From: JAHFUS01 sp035689115
Lineage (GTDB): Bacteria > Actinomycetota > Acidimicrobiia > Acidimicrobiales > GCA-2861595
DNA: 64,000 bases
Direction of reading: 5' to 3'
Assembly (NCBI GenBank): GCA_035689115.1
Contig: DASSMA010000035.1
Location: 13,136-77,135, forward strand
Made by a program: the position numbers and the translations under genes
Shown: in pieces, positions 9,547 to 17,525 of the stretch
How the letters are laid out: each line of letters begins with the position of its first letter
Position numbering within the stretch: position 1 is the stretch's first letter
Notes under the pieces: model-generated
Told to the model about the DNA's origin: nothing
What the model saw: only the letters and a program-made list of their open reading frames with translations
The model's database searches: none

Positions 9547-12059
9547 GCGCACCGGACAGCGTCCCCGGCTCCGTCCGCTGGCTGACGGCCGTCCTGGCCG
9601 TCGCCGGCGTGGCGGCCGGTACCGCAGCCGGCGCGGTAGCGCGCCCCGGGGTCCACACGGGGCTGCCCCCGGCTGCCGTCGCCGTCCTCCTCGCCGCCCT
9701 TACGGCGGCTGCCTTCCTCCAGCTGCGCTTCTCCTTCCGGGGTCACTACGAGGCGGTCGACCTGTTCGACGCCGTGCTGGCACCCGTGGTGTTCGCCCTC
9801 CCGGGGATGGCCGCCGTGGTGCTGGCGGCCACCGCCATGGGCCTCTCCGAGGCCGTCCACCGGACCAAGCCGGTGAAGCTGTGCTTCAACATGGCCCAGT
9901 GGGCGGCGGCGGCCGGCGCCGGCAGCCTCGTGTACGCCCGGCTCGCTCGCGGAGACGGCGCCACGGCCGGGAACCTGGCGGCCGTCGGGCTCGCCATGGC
10001 GGCCGTGGCGCTCGTCAACCACCTCGCCATGGTGGGGGTCTTCAGCCTGGTGACCGGCAGCCCTGTCCGCTCGCTCCTCGGCAACCTGGGCGAGCTGGTG
10101 CGGCTGGGGTGGCTGCTGGGAGGGGCCGTCAACCTCGCCTTCGGCTACCTGCTGGTGGCCGCCCTGGCCACCGGGGCCTGGACCACGGTCCTGTTCTTCG
10201 TCCCTCTCGGCCTCCTGCACTGGGGCAACCGGGGGTACGCCGAGGCGCGGGCCGACCGGGCCCGGCTGGCCGGGCTGCAGCGGGCGACCCACGCCCTGGT
10301 CGGGCCCATCGATCCCCGCGACGCCATCGCCGAGTTCCTCGCCGAGGTCCGCCAGTGCTTCGCCGTCGAGGTGGTCGAACTGGTGCTGCCCGAGGCGGAC
10401 GGCCACGTGGTGCAGCGCCTGGGCGAGGCGGAGGCGGCCGGGATCCGGACGTGGCCCCTGCCGGTGGGCCGCCCGTCCCTGGCCGTCGACCTGCTGGACG
10501 CGCCCAGCGCGGTGCGGATCGGCAGCCGCTACGGCGAGCCCGCCCTGCGGGAGCAGCTCCGAGCCGAGGGCTGGCGAGACTGCCTGGCCGCCCCCCTCCT
10601 CCTCGAGCGCGGTCGCCGGGGCGTGCTGTGCGTCTACAACCGGACCGGGCTCGAGGGGTTCGAGACCGGCGAGCTGGCCGTCCTCGAGGCCCTGGCCAGG
10701 GAGCTGGCGGGGGCGCTGGAGAAGGCCGACCTGGTCGAAGAGGTCCTCCACCAGGCGCTGCACGACTCGCTGACCGGCCTCCCCAACCGCACCCTGTTCC
10801 ACCAGCGGGTGCAGCGGGCGGTGGCCAGCGAGGAGGGACGGGTGGCGGTGATGCTCATCGACCTCAACCGCTTCAAGGAGGTCAACGACACGCTGGGCCA
10901 CCACAACGGGGACCTGCTCCTCCAGGACTTCAGCCGCCGGGTCCGCCACTGCGTGCGGCCCACCGACACCGTGGCCCGGCTGGGCGGCGACGAGTTCGCC
11001 ATCGTCATCCCCCGGGTCGCCGGCAACGACGGCGCCGAGCGGGTGGCGGCCCGCGTGCTTCGGGCCCTGGAGCAGCCGTTCTTCCTCCACGACCTGGCCC
11101 TCGACGTCGACGCCGCCATCGGCATCGCCCTCCACCCCGACCACGGCACCGACGCCGCCACCCTGCTGCAGCGGGCCGACGTGGCGATGTACTCCGCCAA
11201 GGCCACCGGGCGGGGCTACGAGGTGTACGACGCCGGCAGCGACCGCTACAGCCCCCGGCGGCTGGCCCTCGTGGGCGAGCTGCGGAGCGCGGCGGCGGGC
11301 GGGCAGATGCGCCTCCACTACCAGCCCAAGCTCGACGTGCGCTCCGGCCGGGTCACCGGCGTCGAAGCCCTCCTGCGCTGGGAGCACCCGATCCACGGCA
11401 TGGTGCCGCCCGACGAGTTCATCCCCATCGCCGAGCAGACGGGCAGCATCCGCGCCCTCACCACCTTCGTGCTGGAGGAGGCGCTGGCCCAGATCACGGA
11501 CTGGCGGGGCCAGGGGCTCGACCTCGACGTGGCCGTGAACCTGTCGGTGCGCAGCCTGCTCGACACCGAGCTGCCGGACGAGATCGGGCGCCACCTCGAG
11601 GATGCCGGCGTCCACCCGTCGCGGCTGATCCTGGAGCTCACCGAGTCGAGCGTGATGACCGACCCGGCCCGCACCGGCGACGTGCTCGACCGCCTGCACG
11701 CCCTCGGCGTGCGGCTGTCGATCGACGACTACGGCACCGGCTACTCGTCGCTGTCCTACCTGCGCCGCCTGCCGGTGCACGAGATGAAGATCGACAAGTC
11801 CTTCGTGCGCACCCTCGGCGCCGAGCGCCACGACGACGTCATCGTGCGCTCAACCGTCGACCTGGGCCACAACCTCGGGCTCCAGGTGGTGGCCGAGGGC
11901 GTGGAGGATGAAGCCAGCTGGGCCCGCCTGGCCGCCCTCGGCTGCGACTCGGCCCAGGGCTACTGGCTCAGCCGGCCCGTCCCGGCCGACGCCGTGGCCG
12001 CCCAGGTGGCCCGCCTGCATGACCAGCTGGTGTCGTCGCCGGCGGCCGGGCGCTGCTAG
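9537..12059 (+). CDS. membrane GGDEF-EAL protein (bifunctional c-di-GMP enzyme candidate)
   Basis: About 840 residues. The N-terminal ~210 residues hold several membrane spans (starting RWLTAVLAVAGVAAG), resembling a MASE-type sensor. A GAF-like region follows, then GGDEF at 483-487 (ARLGGDEFAIV, with I-site RPTD five residues before) and EAL at 610-612 (GVEALLRW). EAL metal and catalytic residues are retained: NLSVRSL, ELTESSV, IDDYGTGYSSL, MKIDKSF and VAEGVED. Both cyclase and phosphodiesterase activity are possible. GTG 9537 was chosen because it overlaps the subtilase stop by 10 nt; another in-frame GTG is at 9510. The coupling to a secreted protease suggests a shared surface or biofilm role, which is inference. 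Confidence 0.88.
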   Translation: MGVGAPDSVPGSVRWLTAVLAVAGVAAGTAAGAVARPGVHTGLPPAAVAVLLAALTAAAFLQLRFSFRGHYEAVDLFDAVLAPVVFALPGMAAVVLAATAMGLSEAVHRTKPVKLCFNMAQWAAAAGAGSLVYARLARGDGATAGNLAAVGLAMAAVALVNHLAMVGVFSLVTGSPVRSLLGNLGELVRLGWLLGGAVNLAFGYLLVAALATGAWTTVLFFVPLGLLHWGNRGYAEARADRARLAGLQRATHALVGPIDPRDAIAEFLAEVRQCFAVEVVELVLPEADGHVVQRLGEAEAAGIRTWPLPVGRPSLAVDLLDAPSAVRIGSRYGEPALREQLRAEGWRDCLAAPLLLERGRRGVLCVYNRTGLEGFETGELAVLEALARELAGALEKADLVEEVLHQALHDSLTGLPNRTLFHQRVQRAVASEEGRVAVMLIDLNRFKEVNDTLGHHNGDLLLQDFSRRVRHCVRPTDTVARLGGDEFAIVIPRVAGNDGAERVAARVLRALEQPFFLHDLALDVDAAIGIALHPDHGTDAATLLQRADVAMYSAKATGRGYEVYDAGSDRYSPRRLALVGELRSAAAGGQMRLHYQPKLDVRSGRVTGVEALLRWEHPIHGMVPPDEFIPIAEQTGSIRALTTFVLEEALAQITDWRGQGLDLDVAVNLSVRSLLDTELPDEIGRHLEDAGVHPSRLILELTESSVMTDPARTGDVLDRLHALGVRLSIDDYGTGYSSLSYLRRLPVHEMKIDKSFVRTLGAERHDDVIVRSTVDLGHNLGLQVVAEGVEDEASWARLAALGCDSAQGYWLSRPVPADAVAAQVARLHDQLVSSPAAGRC

Positions 12060-12071
12060 CCTGGCTCCCCC

Positions 12072-12341
12072 GTGGCGAACATCAAGTCCCAGATCAAGCG
12101 CAACCTCCAGAACGAGCGCCGGCGCCTGCGCAACAAGGCCGCCCGCGCCGAGGTGAAGACGCGCATCAAGACCGCCGTCGCCACCGCCGAGGGCGGCGCC
12201 GACACGGCCGCCGAGGCCCTGCGCGTGGCCGTGAAGCGCCTCGACAAGGCGGCCGCCAAGGGCATCATCCACAAGAACCAGGCGTCGAACCGCAAGGCCC
12301 GCCTGATGCGCCGCCTCAACAAGCTCAACGCCGGCGCCTGA
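12072..12341 (+). CDS. rpsT: 30S ribosomal protein S20
   Basis: An 89-residue Lys/Arg/Ala-rich protein beginning ANIKSQIKRNLQNERRRLRN after a GTG start and ending RKARLMRRLNKLNAGA, the expected S20 helix bundle that binds 16S rRNA. It starts 12 nt after the GGDEF-EAL stop. The upstream CTGGCTCCCCC gives no clear Shine-Dalgarno, so it may be leaderless or coupled. It is convergent with holA; a dyad at 12376-12403 lies between them. Confidence 0.97.
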   Translation: MANIKSQIKRNLQNERRRLRNKAARAEVKTRIKTAVATAEGGADTAAEALRVAVKRLDKAAAKGIIHKNQASNRKARLMRRLNKLNAGA

Positions 12342-12375
12342 CCCCGGCGCCTCGCCGGCCGCCGCGAGGATCCGC

Positions 12376-12403
12376 CGGATGTGATCGTTTCCGTTCACAT
12401 CCG
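12376..12403. terminator. dyad between convergent rpsT and holA
   Basis: Perfect 9-bp arms CGGATGTGA / TCACATCCG are separated by 10 bases. There is no T-tract on either strand. Position between two convergent genes suggests a bidirectional terminator or RNA 3'-end stabiliser. Confidence 0.5.
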
Positions 12404-12492
12404 CCTTCGCCAGGCACCGGCCGGCCGGCGTGGAGGCGGATGAGCCCGGATTCCGGAGGCATCGACTTCGGGGGGCCGAGGCCCGGTGTGGG

Positions 12493-13467
12493 TCAGCGGC
12501 CGCGGAGGCGGCTGAGGCGGGCGACGAGGACCTCGAGGACCACGGTGCCCGGGACTGCGGTGTGGCCGCGGAGGTCGAGGTCGGCGGCGGCGAGGAGCTC
12601 GATGGCCCGGGCCACGCCGGCCGACCCCAGCCGGCGGGCCTGGGCGAGGGCCTTCTTGGCCGGGTAGGGGCCGATCCCGAGGAGGGCGGCGGCCGCCTGG
12701 TCGTCGGCCACGCCGGCGCCGTCGAGGCGCAGCATGGCTGCGTAGTGGCGGTGGAGGGTGGCCATGACCACGAGGGGATGGCGGTCCCCGGCCTCCAGCA
12801 TCCGGTGCAGCTGGGCGAGCGCGGTGGGGGTGTCGGCCCGGTCGATGGCGTCGGTGAGGTCCCAGGGGGCCACCGCGCCGGCCTGGCCGAGGAACGGCGC
12901 AAGCTCCTGCTCCCCCACCTTGGCCCCCTCGCCGTAGGCGGCGGCCAGCGCGGCCAGGAGCATGCCGAGGCGGCCCACGTCCTCGCCCAGGTGGCGGCCG
13001 AGGGCGGCGGCGGCCCGGCCGTCGAGGCGGACGGGCGCCTGCCGGAGCCGGGCGGTGAGCCACTGGTCGCGGGCCCGGCCGCTGCCGGCGCCGGCCTCGA
13101 CCACATGGCCCACCTTCCGGACGGCGTTCAGGAGCTTGGTGCTCACCTGGCCGCCCCCGCCGGTGAGGATCAGGGCGGTGGTGGGCAGCGGGTCGGCCAG
13201 CCACGCCAGCAGCGGGGCCAGCTCCTCGGTGAGGAACCGTCCCATCTCTCGCGCCACCACCACCCGGCGGGCGGCGAGGAACGGCGGCGTCTGGCAGGAG
13301 TCGGCGATGGCGGCCGGCGTCACGTCGTCGCCCGAGAGCTCCTCCACCGCCATGGCGTCGCCGCCGCTCAGCTCGGCGACCAGCCGGCGCACCTCGTCGG
13401 CCACCAGCGTGGGGTCGTCGCCCCGCACCAGCCAGGCGCACACGGCATCGGTGGCCACGGCTGTCAC
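12493..13467 (-). CDS. holA: DNA polymerase III delta subunit
   Basis: A 324-residue clamp-loader subunit that opens the beta clamp. Family-typical segments include LVRGDDPTLVADEVRRLV at the N-terminus, PPFLAARRVVVAREMGRF, TTALILTGGGG and the C-terminal LGIGPYPAKKALAQARRL region. I chose the GTG at 13467 because the domain begins immediately after it and the length matches the ~330-residue family; upstream codons look non-coding. It is placed after comEC as in other actinobacteria, with a DHPS-like gene between. Overall identity is typically low in this family, but context supports the call. Confidence 0.9.
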   Translation of the reverse strand: MTAVATDAVCAWLVRGDDPTLVADEVRRLVAELSGGDAMAVEELSGDDVTPAAIADSCQTPPFLAARRVVVAREMGRFLTEELAPLLAWLADPLPTTALILTGGGGQVSTKLLNAVRKVGHVVEAGAGSGRARDQWLTARLRQAPVRLDGRAAAALGRHLGEDVGRLGMLLAALAAAYGEGAKVGEQELAPFLGQAGAVAPWDLTDAIDRADTPTALAQLHRMLEAGDRHPLVVMATLHRHYAAMLRLDGAGVADDQAAAALLGIGPYPAKKALAQARRLGSAGVARAIELLAAADLDLRGHTAVPGTVVLEVLVARLSRLRGR

Positions 13468-13531
13468 TGGCCCACCATCCTCACGGATGGCGCACCAGTG
13501 AGTTGCCCACTGGACCGGCCTCCCGGGCCGG

Positions 13532-14182
13532 TCATGCCGCCTCCAGCACGGCCGCCAGCGTGTCGCACACCCGGCGGGCACCCCGCACGTCGCCGGCCCT
13601 GACCACCCGGCACCCCAGCCCGACGGCGAGGGCGGCGGCCGCCAGCCCGGCCTCGCGCCCGCCAGGGAAGGGGCCAAGGAGGAGCGGCCAGCCGAGGGCG
13701 GCCAGCCGTGCCGTCCCCCGCAGCACCGCCGGCGCCTGCTCCCCGGCATCGACGAGGATGCGCTCGCGCTGCACGCCGGCGGCGAGCGCAGCGTCAGCCA
13801 GGGCGCCGAGCGCGCTGGCGGCGTCGGCCACCTGGCCGGTCCCGCCGTGCACGGCCACCACGCCGGCGCCGGCGGCGGCGGCCGCCGGGAGGTAGCCGGG
13901 GTCGGCGAAGCCGCTCGGATCGATGGCCAGGCACGCGCCGGCGGCGAAGGCGGCGCCCGCAATTTCAGCGCTGGTGGTCACGACCGCCACCGGCACGTCG
14001 AGCCGGCCGGCGATGGCGGCGACGGCCGGCACCGCGCCGGCGGAGGCGCCGTCGACGGCGAGAATGCCGGCGCCCTCACCCACCAGCTGCTCGGCCCGCG
14101 CCAGGTCGAACGGTGCGACGGTGCCCATGACGATCGCTCGGGTGGTGACGTCGACGGCCCTGGGACCGAGGCAGAGGAGCAC
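13532..14182 (-). CDS. degenerate dihydropteroate synthase-like protein
   Basis: This 216-residue protein follows the pattern of the pterin-binding TIM barrel: AIVMGTVAPFDLARAEQLV, VGEGAGILAVDG, a PVAVVTTSAEIAGAAFAAGA segment, AIDPSGFADP, AGAGVVAVH, ERILVDAG and LGWPLLLGPF. Key DHPS residues are altered. The NxTPDSF motif reads GTVAPFD, the DIGGESTRPG motif is replaced, and the C-terminal SRK segment reads FPGG. Folate synthesis activity is therefore doubtful. GTG at 14182 is the start of the conserved part. It sits between comEC (27 nt upstream) and holA. Whether it is a paralog with a new role or a decaying folP copy is open. Confidence 0.55.
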   Translation of the reverse strand: MLLCLGPRAVDVTTRAIVMGTVAPFDLARAEQLVGEGAGILAVDGASAGAVPAVAAIAGRLDVPVAVVTTSAEIAGAAFAAGACLAIDPSGFADPGYLPAAAAAGAGVVAVHGGTGQVADAASALGALADAALAAGVQRERILVDAGEQAPAVLRGTARLAALGWPLLLGPFPGGREAGLAAAALAVGLGCRVVRAGDVRGARRVCDTLAAVLEAA

Positions 14183-14208
14183 GCCGGGACGGTACAACCG
14201 GCGGCCCC

Positions 14209-15981
14209 TCACCCCGGCGGAGCGCGCGACACGGCGACCACCAGGCGGGGCTCGGTGGCCGTCACCGAGACCCGGAGGCCGCCGGCGGTGACCGTGGTGC
14301 CGTCGGCCGCCTCGCCGGCCGCGAGCACCACGCGGGCCGGATGCCGGCGCAGGATTAGGGCGACGTCGCCGGGTCCGGTGACGGCCAGCACCGACAGCCC
14401 CCGCACCCGGGCGCCGCGCAGGGCCTCGAGCAGCGGGCCGGCACGGGGCCGGTCGACGACCAGGACGGTGGCCGATCCCCGCCGCCAGAGGCGGCCGCCG
14501 CCGTCGAGAGGGCGCCCGTCGACGGCCCCGACGGGAACCACCGACGGCAGGAGGCAGACGGCCACCGCCGCCACCACCGCCGGCCGCCGCAGCGGCGGGA
14601 CGGCCGCCACACCGCCGGCGGCGGCCAGCACGGCGAGGTGGCGGGGACCGAGCTGGCCGAGGGGCAGCCCGGCCGCCCACCGGGCCACCAGCGCGATCCA
14701 CCCGACCAGCAGCCCGGTGGGCACGTGCACCAGTGCGGCCAGGCGCCCGCCCAGCAGGCCGGCGGGGAGACCGGCGGCCAGCCCCCACACCATCACCGGG
14801 CCGGCCGCAGGCGCCGCCAGCAGGTTGGCCGGGACGGAGGCCACGGGCACCCCGCCGAAGGCGCCCACCAGCACGGGGGCCACGCCGGCCTGGGCGGCCA
14901 GGGTGACGGCCAGCGGGAGGGGGAGACGGCGGGACAGGGGTCCGGCCAGCACGGCGATGCCGGCGCACGCCGCGCAGGAGAGTTGGAACCCCACCGACCC
15001 GACCAGCAGCGGGTCGACCAGGAGCAGGCCGGCGACGGCCAGGGCGAGGACGCGCAGCGTCGACGCCGGCCGACCCACGGCGGCGGCCAGCATGGTGACG
15101 GCTGCCATGGCCGACGCCCGCAGCACCGACGGCTCCCACCGGGTGAGCACGCCGAAGAAGACCAGGACGGCCAGGCCGGCGAGGAGGCGCCCCCGCAGCC
15201 CCAGCAGGCGCAGGGCGGGCCCGGCCAGGGCCAGCACGAACGCCACGTTCTCCCCCGATACCGCCAGCAGGTGGCTGAGGCCGGCGGCGCGGAAGTCGTC
15301 GACGCTCACCGGGTCCTGGTCGCGGTCGTCGCCGAGGACGAACCCGGCGAACAGCGCCCGCCGCTCCGGCGGCAGCGAGGCGACGCCGTGCAGCAGCGTG
15401 CGACGGACGTCGTTGGCCAGGCCGGCCAGCGGGTTCCCCGGCCCCGGCCGGCCGGCCTGCGTCACCGACAGCCGGGCGGCGACGTGGCGGCGGGCGAGGT
15501 AGGAGCGGGCGGGCCCCCGCAGCGGGGCCAGGCGGCCGGCCACCGGCACCGTGTCGCCGGCCAGCAGGCCCCGGAGCGTGCGGGCCGGGGACCCGTGCGC
15601 CCAGGCCTCCACCCGCCGGCCGCCGATCCGCAGCTCCACCCGGACCGCGCCCCACCGCTCGACCGGATCGGTGACCAGCGTGGCCCGCCCCGCCATCTGC
15701 GTCCCTGTGGGCGGCGGGTCGAGCCCGGCCCACGACCGCGCTCCCAGGCCCGAGGCCAGCACCAGGACGCCGGCGCACAGCAGCGCCGGCCGGCGGGCGG
15801 CCAGGGCGACGGCGGCCACCACCGCCGCCGGCCACACCGGCGCCGGGTGGGACGCCCACGCCCCGAGCGCGGCGCACCCGGCCAGCGCCACCGCCCAGGC
15901 GTCGCTCATCGACCGCGCCCGTCTTTGGACGCCTGCGCCCGCTGGGCGGCCGCTGATGTCCAAAGAAGGCTCGGCGCTCAC
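14209..15981 (-). CDS. comEC: ComEC/Rec2-like DNA uptake channel, shortened C-terminus
   Basis: A 590-residue polytopic membrane protein. The competence core motif AAGLSHLLAVSGENVAFVLA is present and about ten hydrophobic segments follow. An OB-like domain precedes the core. Many ComEC proteins end in a metallo-beta-lactamase domain; here the tail (VDGRPLDGGGRLWRRG, VLVVDRPRAGPLLEAL, LSVLAVTGPGDVALIL) follows its strand order but has no HxHxDH metal site and stops early. GTG 15981 overlaps the comEA stop by 4 nt (GTGA), supporting coupling. ATG at 15909 is an alternative, since a strong dyad lies between the two starts. Predicted role: ssDNA transport across the inner membrane with ComEA. Confidence 0.88.
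   Translation of the reverse strand: MSAEPSLDISGRPAGAGVQRRARSMSDAWAVALAGCAALGAWASHPAPVWPAAVVAAVALAARRPALLCAGVLVLASGLGARSWAGLDPPPTGTQMAGRATLVTDPVERWGAVRVELRIGGRRVEAWAHGSPARTLRGLLAGDTVPVAGRLAPLRGPARSYLARRHVAARLSVTQAGRPGPGNPLAGLANDVRRTLLHGVASLPPERRALFAGFVLGDDRDQDPVSVDDFRAAGLSHLLAVSGENVAFVLALAGPALRLLGLRGRLLAGLAVLVFFGVLTRWEPSVLRASAMAAVTMLAAAVGRPASTLRVLALAVAGLLLVDPLLVGSVGFQLSCAACAGIAVLAGPLSRRLPLPLAVTLAAQAGVAPVLVGAFGGVPVASVPANLLAAPAAGPVMVWGLAAGLPAGLLGGRLAALVHVPTGLLVGWIALVARWAAGLPLGQLGPRHLAVLAAAGGVAAVPPLRRPAVVAAVAVCLLPSVVPVGAVDGRPLDGGGRLWRRGSATVLVVDRPRAGPLLEALRGARVRGLSVLAVTGPGDVALILRRHPARVVLAAGEAADGTTVTAGGLRVSVTATEPRLVVAVSRAPPG
15922..15966. repeat. inverted repeat at the comEA-comEC junction
   Basis: Perfect 9-bp arms TCTTTGGAC / GTCCAAAGA enclose 27 bases that contain a nested GCCC-GCT-GGGC stem. 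It lies inside the first codons of comEC if the GTG start is used, or between comEA and comEC if the ATG at 15909 is used. It could attenuate comEC or end comEA transcripts. Confidence 0.5.
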
Positions 15982-16640
15982 ACCCGGACCTTGGGGCGGA
16001 GGGCGGCGAGCTTGGCCGGGCCGATGCCCCGGACCTCGGCCAGGTCGTCGACGCGGGCGAAGCGGCCGTGCTCGGTGCGGTAGTCGACGATGGCCTGGGC
16101 GGTGGCGGGGCCGACGCCTGGCAGCCCGTCGAGCTCGGCGAGGGTGGCGGTGTTGAGGTCGACCGGCCCGCCCGCCGGTGCCGCCGTCCCGGCGCCGGCC
16201 AGCGGCGGGGGCGGCGCCTGGCCGCGGCGGGGCACGAAGACACGGTCGCCGTCGGCCACCTTGGCGGCCAGGTTGAGCTGGTCGAGGTCGGCGTCGGGGA
16301 GGGCGCCGCCGGCGGCGTCGAGCAGGTCGGTCACCCGGCCTCCCGGCGGCACCCGGTAGACGCCGGGCCGGGCCACCGCCCCGGCGGCGTCGACGAGGAC
16401 GCTCCCCCCGCCCGCCGGCGCCGTCGTGGTGACGCCGGCGGGCGGCGCCGCACCGGCGCCCGGAGCCATGGGGAGGGCGACTTCCGGCGAGGCCGGCGCC
16501 CCCCGGGTGGCGACGACCAGGAGGGCGACCGCCACCGCCAGACCGCCGGCGACGGCGCCGGTAGCCATCAGCCGCGGGGAGCGCAGCAGGGCGGGCGCGG
16601 CAGCGAGCCGCTCGCGCCAGAAGGAGGGAACTTCGGCCAC
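15978..16640 (-). CDS. comEA: ComEA family DNA-binding competence protein
   Basis: 220 residues: a cytoplasmic N-terminus, one membrane anchor (about residues 26-45, ATGAVAGGLAVAVALLVV), an Ala/Pro linker, an SLBB domain (VLVDAAGAVARPGVYRVPPG), and a C-terminal helix-hairpin-helix pair (LNTATLAELDGLPGVGPATA ... RGIGPAKLAALRPKVRV). It binds incoming double-stranded DNA at the cell surface and hands a strand to ComEC. The start ATG at 16640 precedes the anchor directly. comEC follows with a 4-nt overlap. The upstream thioredoxin-like gene ends 149 nt away, so a promoter is expected in that gap. Confidence 0.93.
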   Translation of the reverse strand: MAEVPSFWRERLAAAPALLRSPRLMATGAVAGGLAVAVALLVVATRGAPASPEVALPMAPGAGAAPPAGVTTTAPAGGGSVLVDAAGAVARPGVYRVPPGGRVTDLLDAAGGALPDADLDQLNLAAKVADGDRVFVPRRGQAPPPPLAGAGTAAPAGGPVDLNTATLAELDGLPGVGPATAQAIVDYRTEHGRFARVDDLAEVRGIGPAKLAALRPKVRV

Positions 16641-16752
16641 GGGGCGACCCCCAGGACGAGAAGACGTCGACCGGGGGAAGCGGCTGGCCCGACTCTAGCG
16701 CCGGCCGGGGCCGGCGGGAAGGCCCCTTTCAGTCCCGACGAACTAGGCCGCC

Positions 16753-16770
16753 GAAATGGTGGCCCATTTC
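16753..16770 (-). terminator. dyad downstream of the thioredoxin-like gene
   Basis: Arms GAAATGG / CCATTTC (7 bp, 4-base loop) are flanked by GGCC-type complementary sequence. It lies 20 nt past the stop of the thioredoxin-like gene on the minus strand. No clear T-run follows. Confidence 0.4.
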
Positions 16771-16789
16771 CTCGGGCCGGCGGCAAGGG

Positions 16790-17485
16790 TCAGAAGAGGC
16801 GGGCGGTGAGGGCCTTGCGGTACTGGGCGGTGCGGGGGTCGTCGGGTCCGAGCACCTCGAGGAGGTCGAGGAAGCGCTGGCGGGCGGCGTCGTCGCCCTT
16901 CACCTTGTCGAGCAGGGCGTCCAGCTCGGCGCCGGCGTCGTCGGTGCCGGAGGCGGCGACCCGGGCCAGCGCCGCCACCCGGCGGACCTCCGCCGTCTCC
17001 GGCACCCGCGCCAGCAGGGCGAGGGCCTCCTCGGTGTCGCCCCGGGTGACCAGCAGCTCGGCCAGGGCGACGGCTGCCACCGGGTGGTCGGGCTCGAGGG
17101 CGAGGGCGGCGCGGAGCGACGCCTCGTCGCCCTTCTCGGCCAGGATGTCGGCTTCCTTCTTCGGCCGCGCCAGGCCTTCGACGAACTGGCGGACCTGGGC
17201 TTCGGGGATGGCGCCGATGAACGAGTCGACGGCCTGCCCGTCCTTCACCGCGAACACCGCCGGGATCGACTGCACCCGGAACTGGGCGGCCACCATGGGG
17301 TTGGCGTCGACGTCGACCTTGGCCAGCTCCACGGACCCGTCGGTCTCGCCGATCACCTTCTCGAGGATCGGCCCGAGCGTGCGGCAAGGGCCGCACCAGG
17401 CGGCCCACAGGTCGACCACGACGGGGACCTGGTACGAGCGCTGGAGGACGTCGCGCTCGAAGGTGGCATCGGTGACGTCGGCCAT
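16790..17485 (-). CDS. thioredoxin-domain protein with TPR-like C-terminus (CnoX/YbbN type)
   Basis: 231 residues. The N-terminal thioredoxin fold contains WAAWCGPCRTLGPILEKV with both redox cysteines near residue 31-34, and the cis-Pro region SIPAVF. The C-terminal half (ALALEPDHPVAAVALAELLV, GDTEEALALLARVPET, DALLDKVKGDDAARQRFLDL) is helical and TPR-like. This matches the YbbN/CnoX co-chaperone architecture that protects proteins during oxidative stress. No signal peptide, so cytoplasmic. The start ATG at 17485 faces the PAC2 gene divergently across 40 bases. Confidence 0.85.
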   Translation of the reverse strand: MADVTDATFERDVLQRSYQVPVVVDLWAAWCGPCRTLGPILEKVIGETDGSVELAKVDVDANPMVAAQFRVQSIPAVFAVKDGQAVDSFIGAIPEAQVRQFVEGLARPKKEADILAEKGDEASLRAALALEPDHPVAAVALAELLVTRGDTEEALALLARVPETAEVRRVAALARVAASGTDDAGAELDALLDKVKGDDAARQRFLDLLEVLGPDDPRTAQYRKALTARLF

Positions 17486-17525
17486 GCCGGCAGTCTACGG
17501 GCGGGCGGAACGGTAGCGTTCCCCC

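Noticed and set aside
9498..11831. 777-codon minus-strand frame opposite the GGDEF-EAL gene
   Set aside because: Composition is His/Val/Gly/Glu-rich with no domain, and the plus strand has complete GGDEF and EAL motifs; this is an antisense shadow.
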